From CALBTQ01 sp036743315 (lineage in GTDB: Bacteria; Lernaellota; Lernaellaia; Lernaellales; Lernaellaceae): a DNA stretch of 14,527 nt. The number at the start of each line of letters is the position of its first letter. Position 1 is the stretch's first letter. The notes beneath the pieces are model-generated. The model was not told the DNA's origin. It was given only the letters and a program-made list of their open reading frames with translations, and did not search any database. Both the position numbers and the translations under genes were made by a program. Of the stretch, positions 6,426-13,797 are shown piece by piece. The stretch is taken from contig DAINPV010000066.1 in assembly GCA_036743315.1 (NCBI GenBank), positions 1 through 14,527 of the forward strand, given 5' to 3'.

Positions 6426-7463
6426 ATGCGGGAACAGATTGAGCAAATTCGTCAAGAGGCCGTTGCCGCGCTGTCTCAGGCTGCCGATTTGTCGGCGCTC
6501 GATGCGATTCGCGTCGGCGTGCTGGGCAAGAAAGGCAGCCTGACCGCCGCGTTGCGCGGCATGAAGGATGTATCGCCGGAAGAACGGCCGCTGATCGGCC
6601 AGTTGGTCAACGAGGCCAAGGACGCCGTCGAGCAGGCCGTGGAATTGAACAAGGCCCGCATCGTGCGCCGGCAACGCGAACGCGAAGCGGCGACCGAGCG
6701 GGTCGATGTTTCTCTGCCGGGGCGCAAAATAGCGCGCGGCAGCTTGCATCCGTTGACCGAAACCCTCGATGAAATCTCCGCCATTTTCGAGAAGATGGGC
6801 TTTGTCTGGGAAGACGGGCCGGAGGTGGAAACCGACTGGCACAACTTCGGCGCGCTCAACTTCCCGCCCGATCATCCGGCTCGCGACGAGCAGGACACGC
6901 TCTTTTTGGAAAACGGCCTGCTGCTGCGCACCCACACCAGCCCCGTGCAGGTGCGGGTGATGCAGCGCCACCGGCCGCCGGTGCGCATGATCGCCCCCGG
7001 CTGGACCTATCGCAAAGACGCCATCGACGCGACCCACTATCCGATGTTCAGCCAGGTCGAGGGATTGCTGGTCGATAAGAACGTCACCTTGGGCGATCTC
7101 AGGGGCGTACTCAAATTCTTCGTGCGCGAATTTTACGGTCCGCAGACCGAAATCCGGTTGCGGCCGAGTTTCTTCCCATTCACCGAACCGTCGGCCGAAC
7201 TGGACATCAGTTGCTTCGCCTGCCGCGGCACGGGCAGTCGCGACGGCAAGGTGTGCCCCGTGTGCAAAGGCACCGGGTGGAAGGAACTGCTCGGCGCCGG
7301 CATGGTCGATCCGGCGGTGTTCCAGGCGGTCGGGTACGACCCGGAAGAGGTCACCGGCTTTGCCTTCGGCATGGGCATCGAGCGGATCGCCATGTTCCGT
7401 TACGCGGTGGACGACATCCGCCTGTTCTTCGACGGCGATCTGCGTTTTCTGCGACAGTTTTAG
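6426..7463 (+). CDS. pheS: phenylalanine-tRNA ligase alpha subunit
   Basis: The 345-residue alpha subunit of the alpha2-beta2 class II synthetase charges tRNA-Phe with phenylalanine. Residues 1-95 form the N-terminal coiled coil that binds tRNA. The catalytic core follows with HPLTETLDEI at 108-117, a motif 2 region around RMIAPGWTYRKD (187-198), FPFTEPSAELD at 250-260, and motif 3 at 311-325 (GFAFGMGIERIAMFR). The C terminus DLRFLRQF is typical. Cys263, Cys266, Cys277 and Cys280 form two CxxC pairs of the form CxxCxGTG, probably a zinc site. Many PheS proteins have a shorter form of this element, and here the spacer is somewhat long. The ATG sits two bases after the rplT stop without a strong ribosome site, which suggests translational coupling. 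Confidence 0.97.
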   Translation: MREQIEQIRQEAVAALSQAADLSALDAIRVGVLGKKGSLTAALRGMKDVSPEERPLIGQLVNEAKDAVEQAVELNKARIVRRQREREAATERVDVSLPGRKIARGSLHPLTETLDEISAIFEKMGFVWEDGPEVETDWHNFGALNFPPDHPARDEQDTLFLENGLLLRTHTSPVQVRVMQRHRPPVRMIAPGWTYRKDAIDATHYPMFSQVEGLLVDKNVTLGDLRGVLKFFVREFYGPQTEIRLRPSFFPFTEPSAELDISCFACRGTGSRDGKVCPVCKGTGWKELLGAGMVDPAVFQAVGYDPEEVTGFAFGMGIERIAMFRYAVDDIRLFFDGDLRFLRQF

Positions 7464-7471
7464 AGGATACC

Positions 7472-9859
7472 ATGCGTGTTACCTATCGCTGGCTGAAAGA
7501 GTATGTCGATTTTTCGGAAACGCCGCAGGAGCTGGCGGCCAAGCTGACCATGCTCGGCCACGAGGTCGAGGGGTTGGAGAAAATCGGCGGCGAGTTTAGC
7601 GGCGTCATTACGGCGCGGATCGAAGCGGTGCAGCCGCATCCCGAAGCGGACAAACTCACCATCTGCCAGGTCTTCGACGGCGAACAGACGCTGCAGGTGA
7701 TCTGCGGCGCGCCCAATACGCAAGCCGGTAAGATCGGCGCTTTCGCCGCCATCGGCGCGCAGTTGCCCGAGGGCAAGGTCAAGAAAATCAAAATGCGCGG
7801 CGTGGACAGCTACGGCATGCTGTGCAGCAAGGCCGAACTGGGCGTCAGCGCCGATCACAGCGGGTTGTGGTATCTGCCCGACGATGCGCCGTTGGGTCGT
7901 CCCGTGCAGGAAGTCGTCGAACTCGACGATTGGGTGTATGAAATCAACATTACTCCCAACCGCCCCGATTGCCTCAGCGCGATCGGTCTGGCGCGGGAAA
8001 TCGCCGCGCGCACCGGCAAGCCGCTCAAGCTGCCGGAGGCGGCCTTCGAACCGGTCGGCGGCGAGATCGACCGGTACATGCAGGTGATCATCGAAGATCC
8101 GGTGAAGTGCCCGCGCTACACCGGCATTCTGGTCAAGGGCATCGCCATCGCGCCGTCGCCGGATTGGATGGCCAACCGCCTTGAAGCCGCCGGCGTGCGC
8201 GCGATCAACAACATCGTGGACATCACCAACTACGTGTTGCTCGAGTGCGGCCAGCCGTTGCACGCGTTCGATTATCACTTCCTGGCCGACAAGAAAATCG
8301 TCGTGCGCCGCGCGGGCGAGGGCGAAACCATCACCACCCTCGATGAGCAGGAGCGCAAGCTGACCGATGACGACCTGTTGATCTGCGACGGCCGCAAACC
8401 CGTCGCGCTGGCCGGCATCATGGGCGGCCTGAACAGCCTGGTCACCGACCAAACGGTCGACGTGTTCATCGAATCGGCGTTTTTCGAGCCGACCGGCATC
8501 CGCCGCAGCAGCAAGCGCATCGGGTTGTCGAGCGAATCCAGCTACCGCTTCGAACGCGAAATCGACCGGCAAGCCGTCAGCTACGGGCTGCATCGCGCCA
8601 CACGGTTGATGGAACAGTTCGGCGGCGGCAAGGTCGTGCCCGGTTATATCGACCAATATCCCACGCCCTGGGAGCCCAAGGTCGTGCGCGTCCGGCCGGA
8701 TAAAATCAACGGCTTGATCGGCCTGCAATTGTCGCGCGAGGAAATCGCCCGCTTACTGACCGCGCTGGAATTCGGCGTGGAAAACGACGGCGACGACCTG
8801 CTGGTGCGCGTGCCGCCGTTCCGCGTCGACGTGGCGCGCGAAGCCGACATCGCCGAGGAAACGGCGCGACTCTACAATTACGACCTCATTCCCGAGACGC
8901 TGCACAAGGGCGCCGACGCGGAAAATCGCCCGTGGAAGCTGCGCAGCTTCCTGCGCGACCTGCGCCGTCTGCTGGTGGGCATGGGGCTGATCGAACTCAA
9001 TTCCATCAGTTTCCTGGAGCAAAAACAGCTCGATGCCGTTTACGCGCCCCGGGGCATCCGCGTGGCCAACCCGCTCAGCGAAGATCTGTCGGTGCTGCGC
9101 ACGAGCTTGCTGCCCAGCCTGTTGCGCGTTTACGCCTACAACAAGGCGCGGCTGGTGCCCGACGTGAAGGTCTTCGAAGCGCGCCGGGTGTTTCTCCCGA
9201 AAGACGATCCGCAACGGCAACCCGATGAGCCGCATCGCCTCGGTTTGCTGTTGAGCGGACGCCGTCATGAAGTCGCTTGGAATCTTCCCGCCGATGAAGT
9301 AGACTTCTACGATCTCAAGGGAGTGGTGGAGGCGTTGCTCAAATCGTTGGGCATCGGGCCGGTTACGTGGGAACGGCCCGCCGAAACCGGTCCCTATTTG
9401 CCCGGCGTTTGCGCCGTTGTGAAATTCGAAGAAAGGGTATTGGGCATCATCGGTAAAATCAACGCCGAGGTGCTCGAGGCCTTCGATACCGCGGGCAAGG
9501 TGTTTGCCGGCGAATTGGAAATCGACCGGTTGGCCGACTTGGCCCGGACCGTGCCGGCCATCGAACCGATCAGCAAATTCCCACCGATATTCAGGGATAT
9601 AGCTGTTTTGGTCGATGCCGACGCCCCGGTGGATCAAATGATCGAGGCGATAAAACAGGTCAATTCGAAGCAGATCGCCGAGGTGAAAGTGTTTGATCTG
9701 TACACCGGCAAGGGTGTTCCGGACGGAAAGAAAAGCGTAGCCTTTTCAATGCGTTATCAGGACATCCTTAAGAGCCTTTCTGATGCGGATGGGGAGCGTT
9801 TGACGAGCAAAATCCTGAATGCGCTTCAACACCGTTTCGGCGCATCCTTGAGAGAATAG
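7472..9859 (+). CDS. pheT: phenylalanine-tRNA ligase beta subunit
   Basis: The beta subunit of PheRS carries editing and tRNA-binding domains. The protein has 795 residues, the same as E. coli PheT. It opens MRVTYRWLKEYVDF. An EMAP/OB-type tRNA-binding domain lies at about 40-150 (HPEADKLTICQV). EINITPNRPDCLS at 157-169 marks the next domain, and the B3/4 editing domain occupies about 210-390. The B5 domain is at about 403-477. The catalytic-like core follows, and the FDX-ACB anticodon-binding domain is at about 700-795 (ISKFPPIFRDIAVLVD). The ATG is chosen because it has AGAGGA at 7462-7467, matches the family start, and lies eight bases after the pheS stop. The frame is open much further upstream inside pheS, but that part is only a shadow. 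Confidence 0.97.
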   Translation: MRVTYRWLKEYVDFSETPQELAAKLTMLGHEVEGLEKIGGEFSGVITARIEAVQPHPEADKLTICQVFDGEQTLQVICGAPNTQAGKIGAFAAIGAQLPEGKVKKIKMRGVDSYGMLCSKAELGVSADHSGLWYLPDDAPLGRPVQEVVELDDWVYEINITPNRPDCLSAIGLAREIAARTGKPLKLPEAAFEPVGGEIDRYMQVIIEDPVKCPRYTGILVKGIAIAPSPDWMANRLEAAGVRAINNIVDITNYVLLECGQPLHAFDYHFLADKKIVVRRAGEGETITTLDEQERKLTDDDLLICDGRKPVALAGIMGGLNSLVTDQTVDVFIESAFFEPTGIRRSSKRIGLSSESSYRFEREIDRQAVSYGLHRATRLMEQFGGGKVVPGYIDQYPTPWEPKVVRVRPDKINGLIGLQLSREEIARLLTALEFGVENDGDDLLVRVPPFRVDVAREADIAEETARLYNYDLIPETLHKGADAENRPWKLRSFLRDLRRLLVGMGLIELNSISFLEQKQLDAVYAPRGIRVANPLSEDLSVLRTSLLPSLLRVYAYNKARLVPDVKVFEARRVFLPKDDPQRQPDEPHRLGLLLSGRRHEVAWNLPADEVDFYDLKGVVEALLKSLGIGPVTWERPAETGPYLPGVCAVVKFEERVLGIIGKINAEVLEAFDTAGKVFAGELEIDRLADLARTVPAIEPISKFPPIFRDIAVLVDADAPVDQMIEAIKQVNSKQIAEVKVFDLYTGKGVPDGKKSVAFSMRYQDILKSLSDADGERLTSKILNALQHRFGASLRE

Positions 9860-9902
9860 TTGAACGAAGAAAGCCAACCGATTGATTAGGAAAGAAAAAG
9901 GC

Positions 9903-9931
9903 TTGATTCGGAACTGATTATTTGGTACAAG
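9903..9931 (+). promoter_or_regulatory. candidate internal promoter for ihfA-merR
   Basis: TTGATT at 9903-9908 and TACAAG at 9926-9931 are separated by exactly 17 bases. A TG at 9923-9924 gives the extended -10 form. It lies in the 107-base AT-rich gap after pheT, the longest gap inside this gene series. In enterobacteria ihfA also has its own promoter behind pheT. Confidence 0.5.
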
Positions 9932-9966
9932 TAACAGGCGTTTTTTTCGAAGGAGGGGCCGGTCAC

Positions 9967-10248
9967 ATGACTAAGGCGGATTTGATCAATTCAATATATG
10001 AGCGAGTGGGGTTTTCGAAGAAAGAATCTGCGCGAATCGTCGAACTGGTTTTTGACATCATCAAAGACACCCTGGAAGAGGGTGAGAAGATCAAGATTTC
10101 CGGTTTCGGCAATTTCATCGTTCGTGAAAAGCGGTCGCGCATCGGCCGCAATCCGCAAACCGGTGAAGAGATCGAAATTTCCGCGCGCCGTGTATTGACG
10201 TTTAAACCGAGCCAGGTGCTTCGGAATGCTCTGAAAGAGCCGAAGTAA
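9967..10248 (+). CDS. ihfA: integration host factor alpha subunit
   Basis: IHF is a sequence-specific DNA-bending heterodimer of the HU family, acting in recombination, replication and sigma-54 transcription. The 93-residue protein starts MTKADLINSIYE at the ATG following GGAGG (9952-9956, ten bases away). An upstream TTG at 9922 is rejected because it adds 15 residues not found in the family and overlaps the predicted promoter. The two N-terminal helices contain VGFSKKESARIVE. Then comes ISGFGNF at 44-50 and the DNA-clasping arm RIGRNPQTGEEIEI at 58-71, with the intercalating proline at 63. The end is RRVLTFKPSQVLRNAL. GFGNF with RNPQTG and the alpha-type helix point to IHF alpha rather than HU. 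The position directly behind pheT is the classical one. Confidence 0.93.
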   Translation: MTKADLINSIYERVGFSKKESARIVELVFDIIKDTLEEGEKIKISGFGNFIVREKRSRIGRNPQTGEEIEISARRVLTFKPSQVLRNALKEPK

Positions 10249-10280
10249 GTTTGTATTGAATTTTTTTGGAGGATGGCGGT

Positions 10281-10670
10281 TTGGCGAGGCCGATTGCGGA
10301 CTCCAGCCAGATCCCGAATAAGCTCTACTTCAAGATCGGCGAAGTGAGCGAGTTGACCGGTGTGAAGCCGTATGTCCTGCGTTACTGGGAGACGGAATTC
10401 AACATCGTCAAACCCTCAAAGACCCGATCCAATCAGCGTCTATACAAACGCAAAGAAGTCGAGCTGATCTTCGAGATCAAGAAGCTCCTCTACGACGATA
10501 AGTTCACTATCGCCGGCGCGAAAAAAATACTCGCCGAGCGCAGCCGCAAGAAAACCGGCAAGAGTCAGCAACTTGCGATGACCTTTTCGGAAGAGGAATA
10601 CCTCGAGGTCATGAAGAAGATCAAAAAAGACTTGCTCGAACTCAAAAAGCTGGTTGAAAACGAATACTGA
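10281..10670 (+). CDS. MerR-family transcriptional regulator, TTG start
   Basis: The 129-residue protein is a small MerR-type DNA-binding regulator. Residues 14-85 carry the winged helix-turn-helix: LYFKIGEVSELTGVKPYVLRYW, then SKTRSNQRLYKRKEVELIFEIK and KFTIAGAKKIL. Residues 100-129 form a charged coiled coil, probably for dimerisation. There is no cysteine or ligand domain of the metal- or drug-sensing type, so the signal, if any, is unknown. The TTG at 10281 is chosen because GGAGGA (10268-10273) lies seven bases before it; the TTG at 10266 overlaps that site. MerR genes of this kind follow ihfA in many Deltaproteobacteria. The gene ends just before a hairpin terminator, so it closes the operon. 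Confidence 0.88.
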   Translation: MARPIADSSQIPNKLYFKIGEVSELTGVKPYVLRYWETEFNIVKPSKTRSNQRLYKRKEVELIFEIKKLLYDDKFTIAGAKKILAERSRKKTGKSQQLAMTFSEEEYLEVMKKIKKDLLELKKLVENEY

Positions 10671-10686
10671 TTTCGCTATTAAAAGA

Positions 10687-10724
10687 GACCCTTCGTCGCG
10701 GACCGGCGAAGGGTCGTCGTTTGT
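10687..10724 (+). terminator. hairpin terminator after merR, possibly bidirectional
   Basis: GACCCTTCG (10687-10695) pairs with CGAAGGGTC (10707-10715), and three further pairs inside give about 12 base pairs. On the + strand the tail is only moderately T-rich (GTCGTTTGTT). On the - strand the hairpin is followed by TCTTTTAAT, a better tail, so it could also stop transcription coming from the opposite side. Confidence 0.65.
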
Positions 10725-10726
10725 TC

Positions 10727-10800
<74 letters not shown>

Positions 10801-10809
10801 ACGACGGAA

Positions 10810-10841
10810 GGGGCCGAGGCCACTCGGTCCCTTTTTCTTTT
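10810..10841 (+). terminator. strong intrinsic terminator after tRNA-Pro
   Basis: GGGGCCGAG (10810-10818) pairs with CTCGGTCCC (10823-10831) around a GCCA loop, nine base pairs with one G-T, followed by TTTTTCTTTT (10832-10841). The T tract contains the stop codon of the convergent methyltransferase gene on the other strand. Confidence 0.9.
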
Positions 10842-13587
10842 AATCGTCCCGGAATTCGCAAACGGGGCGCATCGCGTACACGCCGAATTCCGCCACGGGC
10901 TTGCCGGCGACCTTCAAACGCGTCACGCGCTTGTCCAGACAATGCGCGGCCGGTTCGTCCGACGTCCATGCCGACACCTGCAGGAAATAATCGCGGGCGA
11001 TCAAGCGCAGTCGCTCGATGGCGAAAGTCAACGCGTACCGCCCCGGCGGCAAGTCGCTCAACGAAACGCCGGCTCGTTGATTGTTGTAGCCGGTCAGCAA
11101 CAGCCAGTTGGTTTGATCGCGAAGTTGACAACGCAACGTCAGCGCGGGCGTCGTCTCGCGCAGCGAAAATGTCATCCGCACGGCGAGGGGATCGTCCGTC
11201 TCCGGCCAATGTTGATCGGGCCGATCCGGCACGGTCAGTTCAACCGTTTCGATGCGGAAAGCGGAGGCAGCGCATTCGCCGATTCGCTCCGGTTTGCCGA
11301 GGCGATATTCATGCCGGATCAAACCTGCGAAATTCGGTTCGTTGCCGCACAACGTCACCGGGAAGCGGCGGTGCGCGTTGGGCAGCAGCCGATCGTGATG
11401 ATAAAAGTTGATTTCCAGCATGTAACGATCCGGCGGCAGCAGCACGGTCGGGAAGGTCAGCGCCAGGTGGGACGGGCGGCGCAGTTGCGCCATATCCGGC
11501 GTCAGAAAACGCGTGTACACGCAATAGCCGCCCCAATCGGTGAGCATGAACTTGCCGCTCAACGCCTCGATGTCCTCCAGCGCCTGCACCGACAGTCGGA
11601 CATGCAAGTCCTCGCCGTGCCGGCCGGCGATTTCTTGCGGCGTTGCGTGCTTACCCACCAGCAACAGCGGACGCGGTCTTTTCACCGCGGCGGCGGGGGG
11701 CGCTTCGCGTTCCGCGACGAACACGGTTCGCTCGCCGTCCTCGGTGCGATAGGCGTCCTTCGCGAGCACGCGGAAAGCGAGTTTGTGCAGCATCTGCTCC
11801 ACCGCCTCATGGCCCGCCAGCCAGGAGCTCGCCGTCAATTGCCGCACCGCGCGTGCATCGCGCAATTCCGGGGCGGCGGCGCATTCCAGCAGCAACAAAC
11901 GATCGGCGCGGGCGGTCAAGCGTCGCAGAACCGTCGCCGGAAATTCCGTCTCGTTGAACGCATCCCAACACAGCAGCGCGGTAGCCAAAGCCAACGTGCC
12001 GGTCGGCGGTGTTGCGGAAAACGTTTCGAAAAATTCCGGCGCATGCTCGCCTAGTTTTCGCGCGATGGTCGGCCAATCGTCGAGCGGCGCGCGGCCGGTC
12101 GTAACGTTCGGCCTAAGTTGCGCCGGCGTGTTCGTCAAATCGTTGTCGATGAAAAACCGCGCCGGATCGGAAAACGTCAGCGGCAGATACTCACGTTTGA
12201 TTTTACTGTCTTCCGCGGCGGCGGTTTTAGCGTAAGCGACGTATTCGCCCGGCGGCAGCAATGCGCCGTCGAGTCGCAACGTGATTTCGCCCACGCCGCG
12301 CGGCGGCCGGATTTCCCGCCGGAAGCTGAAGAGGGCGTCGATTTCGTCGGCGCGGCGCAGGATGAACGTGACGATCACCGCGTCCGTTTCGGTAAAGCGC
12401 AGTCGTGTGCGCAGGCGCAGCGTGCGGTAAGTGGAAAATCGTTCCGTGCGCCGCTCGCCGTCGAGCAACCATAGGTCGCCGATACTTGCCGGCGAGTCGT
12501 CCACAACTTCGCGGGCATCCCATTTTACCTGTTGCGCGAAGGGACCGGCGCTATCCTCGTCGGCGGGCGTCACACCATTAAACTTGGGCAACATCACCTG
12601 GTCGTTTTCCCATTGCAGCATGAGACGATACTCGCGGTCCGCCCACGCGATCGTCGCCGGTGCGCGCCAGGCATGTCGTCCAGCCGCCAATTCGCCGGAC
12701 CACAGCGGCAAACAGATGTCGGGATTCGCCGACGGATGCAGCGTCAAGGTTGCTTGCCCCGGTTGCCTTGCCTCGATTGACGCCGTAATGAGCAGTTCGC
12801 GCTCGTCATGAGCGAAGGACCAGGCGCGCAGCGGGGGTTGAAACGCGGGCGGCGCGAGCGTTTTCACTGCGTCTTGTCGTTGCGCCGCGAAGAACCAGCG
12901 CTCGCCCTTGGGGAGCATCTCCTCGGACAAACCGGTCGCGTAATCGGCCGCGCCGAACCGCTCGCGGTCGATGCGCCGCGCCTCCACGCAGGTCAGGCCG
13001 CATTGCGCCAGCGTCTGCTCGATCGCCGCGACGCCGGGCAGCCAATGGCTCGAATCGTCGTCGCGATAGCGACCGGTCACCGCCAGCGAATCGCGCGGAT
13101 CCTGTCCGCGGGCGACCTCGGTTTCGATCAACAGCCAGTCGTCCGCTTTCTCCGCCAGCTTGCGCAATCCGGCGAAGGGATCGCGCAGGTGATACAGCAA
13201 GCCCAACGCCAGCACGATGGTGAACGCGCCGGCGGGCAGTTCGTCGGTTTCCAGATCGAGCGCGGCGAACTCGACATCCATGTGCAGGTACTCGCGCATC
13301 GCCCGCGCCTGCCGTAAAAAATGTTCGTCGAACTCGACGCCCACCACACGCGCCGCGCCGGAACGGCGGCACAGGAACGAAAACAGCCCCGCGTTGCAGC
13401 CCGCATCCAGCGCCGTCCATGCGCCGTCCCCTGGGAAATAAGGGCGCACGAGGTCGAAAATCACCGCCGAATCCAGCGGCTGATCGACGAACGAGGTCAC
13501 GTCCAGTCCGAGCAGGGAAAGGTCCTGCGCGTACGGCCCGAGCGCCTGAATGCGTTTGAGCAAACTGTTTTCGTCGGGTTTGGTCAT
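10840..13587 (-). CDS. modular SAM methyltransferase with Wzt_C-like domains and a second degenerate methyltransferase half
   Basis: The protein has 915 residues. Residues 1-240 are a class I SAM-dependent methyltransferase with motif I LDAGCNAGLFS at 60-70, an acidic VVGVEFDE strand end at 81-88, and VLALGLLYHLRDP at 125-137. Residues 250-475 look all-beta; 379-470 carry strands ending LLPPGEYVAYAK, like the Wzt C-terminal polysaccharide-binding fold. Residues 530-628 repeat the second half of the methyltransferase (SSWLAGHEAVEQML at 587-600 mirrors SHWLPGVAAIEQTL at 180-193) but lack motif I. Two more beta-sandwich-like units follow, at about 638-747 (LLPPDRYMLEINFY) and 770-895 (LPPGRYALTFAI, then ARDYFLQVSAW). 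The start is the ATG at 13587; the frame stays open far upstream only because it runs antisense to surE. The ribosome site is weak. No signal peptide or membrane segment is seen, so it is probably cytoplasmic. Modification of a surface glycan is inference; the true substrate is unknown. Confidence 0.85.
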   Translation of the reverse strand: MTKPDENSLLKRIQALGPYAQDLSLLGLDVTSFVDQPLDSAVIFDLVRPYFPGDGAWTALDAGCNAGLFSFLCRRSGAARVVGVEFDEHFLRQARAMREYLHMDVEFAALDLETDELPAGAFTIVLALGLLYHLRDPFAGLRKLAEKADDWLLIETEVARGQDPRDSLAVTGRYRDDDSSHWLPGVAAIEQTLAQCGLTCVEARRIDRERFGAADYATGLSEEMLPKGERWFFAAQRQDAVKTLAPPAFQPPLRAWSFAHDERELLITASIEARQPGQATLTLHPSANPDICLPLWSGELAAGRHAWRAPATIAWADREYRLMLQWENDQVMLPKFNGVTPADEDSAGPFAQQVKWDAREVVDDSPASIGDLWLLDGERRTERFSTYRTLRLRTRLRFTETDAVIVTFILRRADEIDALFSFRREIRPPRGVGEITLRLDGALLPPGEYVAYAKTAAAEDSKIKREYLPLTFSDPARFFIDNDLTNTPAQLRPNVTTGRAPLDDWPTIARKLGEHAPEFFETFSATPPTGTLALATALLCWDAFNETEFPATVLRRLTARADRLLLLECAAAPELRDARAVRQLTASSWLAGHEAVEQMLHKLAFRVLAKDAYRTEDGERTVFVAEREAPPAAAVKRPRPLLLVGKHATPQEIAGRHGEDLHVRLSVQALEDIEALSGKFMLTDWGGYCVYTRFLTPDMAQLRRPSHLALTFPTVLLPPDRYMLEINFYHHDRLLPNAHRRFPVTLCGNEPNFAGLIRHEYRLGKPERIGECAASAFRIETVELTVPDRPDQHWPETDDPLAVRMTFSLRETTPALTLRCQLRDQTNWLLLTGYNNQRAGVSLSDLPPGRYALTFAIERLRLIARDYFLQVSAWTSDEPAAHCLDKRVTRLKVAGKPVAEFGVYAMRPVCEFRDD

Positions 13588-13616
13588 CGGCGATCTTTGC
13601 TGGCGATTATCGGCAA

Positions 13617-13645
13617 ATAGTAGCGGAGATCGGCAGGTTGAACAA
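13617..13645 (-). promoter_or_regulatory. candidate promoter for the methyltransferase gene
   Basis: On the - strand TTGTTC (13645-13640) and TACTAT (13622-13617) are spaced by 17 bases, about 30 bases ahead of the ATG at 13587. Both hexamers are partial matches, so this is a weak prediction. Confidence 0.35.
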
Positions 13646-13731
13646 GTTTGTTTCCTCGCGGCCTGAACTTCGCTCGACCGCCAAATGTGGGAAGTATTTC
13701 GCATCGAGCGCCTACATTTTGATTTTTCGAC

Positions 13732-13760
13732 TTGTGACATACCGGTCTTTTCGGTACCAT
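13732..13760 (+). promoter_or_regulatory. candidate surE promoter with inverted repeat
   Basis: TTGTGA (13732-13737) and TACCAT (13755-13760) are each four of six matches and 17 bases apart. An inverted repeat TACCG...CGGTA (13740-13744 and 13752-13756) lies in the spacer and touches the -10, a position where a regulator could act. The rest of the 210-base divergent gap (13588-13797) shows nothing else I can name. Confidence 0.4.
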
Positions 13761-13797
13761 CGCCCGCAAGCCGTGAACACGGCGAAACAGGAGATCT

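Noticed and set aside
7211..7471. N-terminal extension of pheT inside pheS
   Set aside because: The family start and a ribosome site place the start at the ATG at 7472, giving the standard 795 residues.
7460..8728. 422-codon open frame on the - strand opposite pheT
   Set aside because: Antisense to an unmistakable pheT; no ribosome site or domain pattern.
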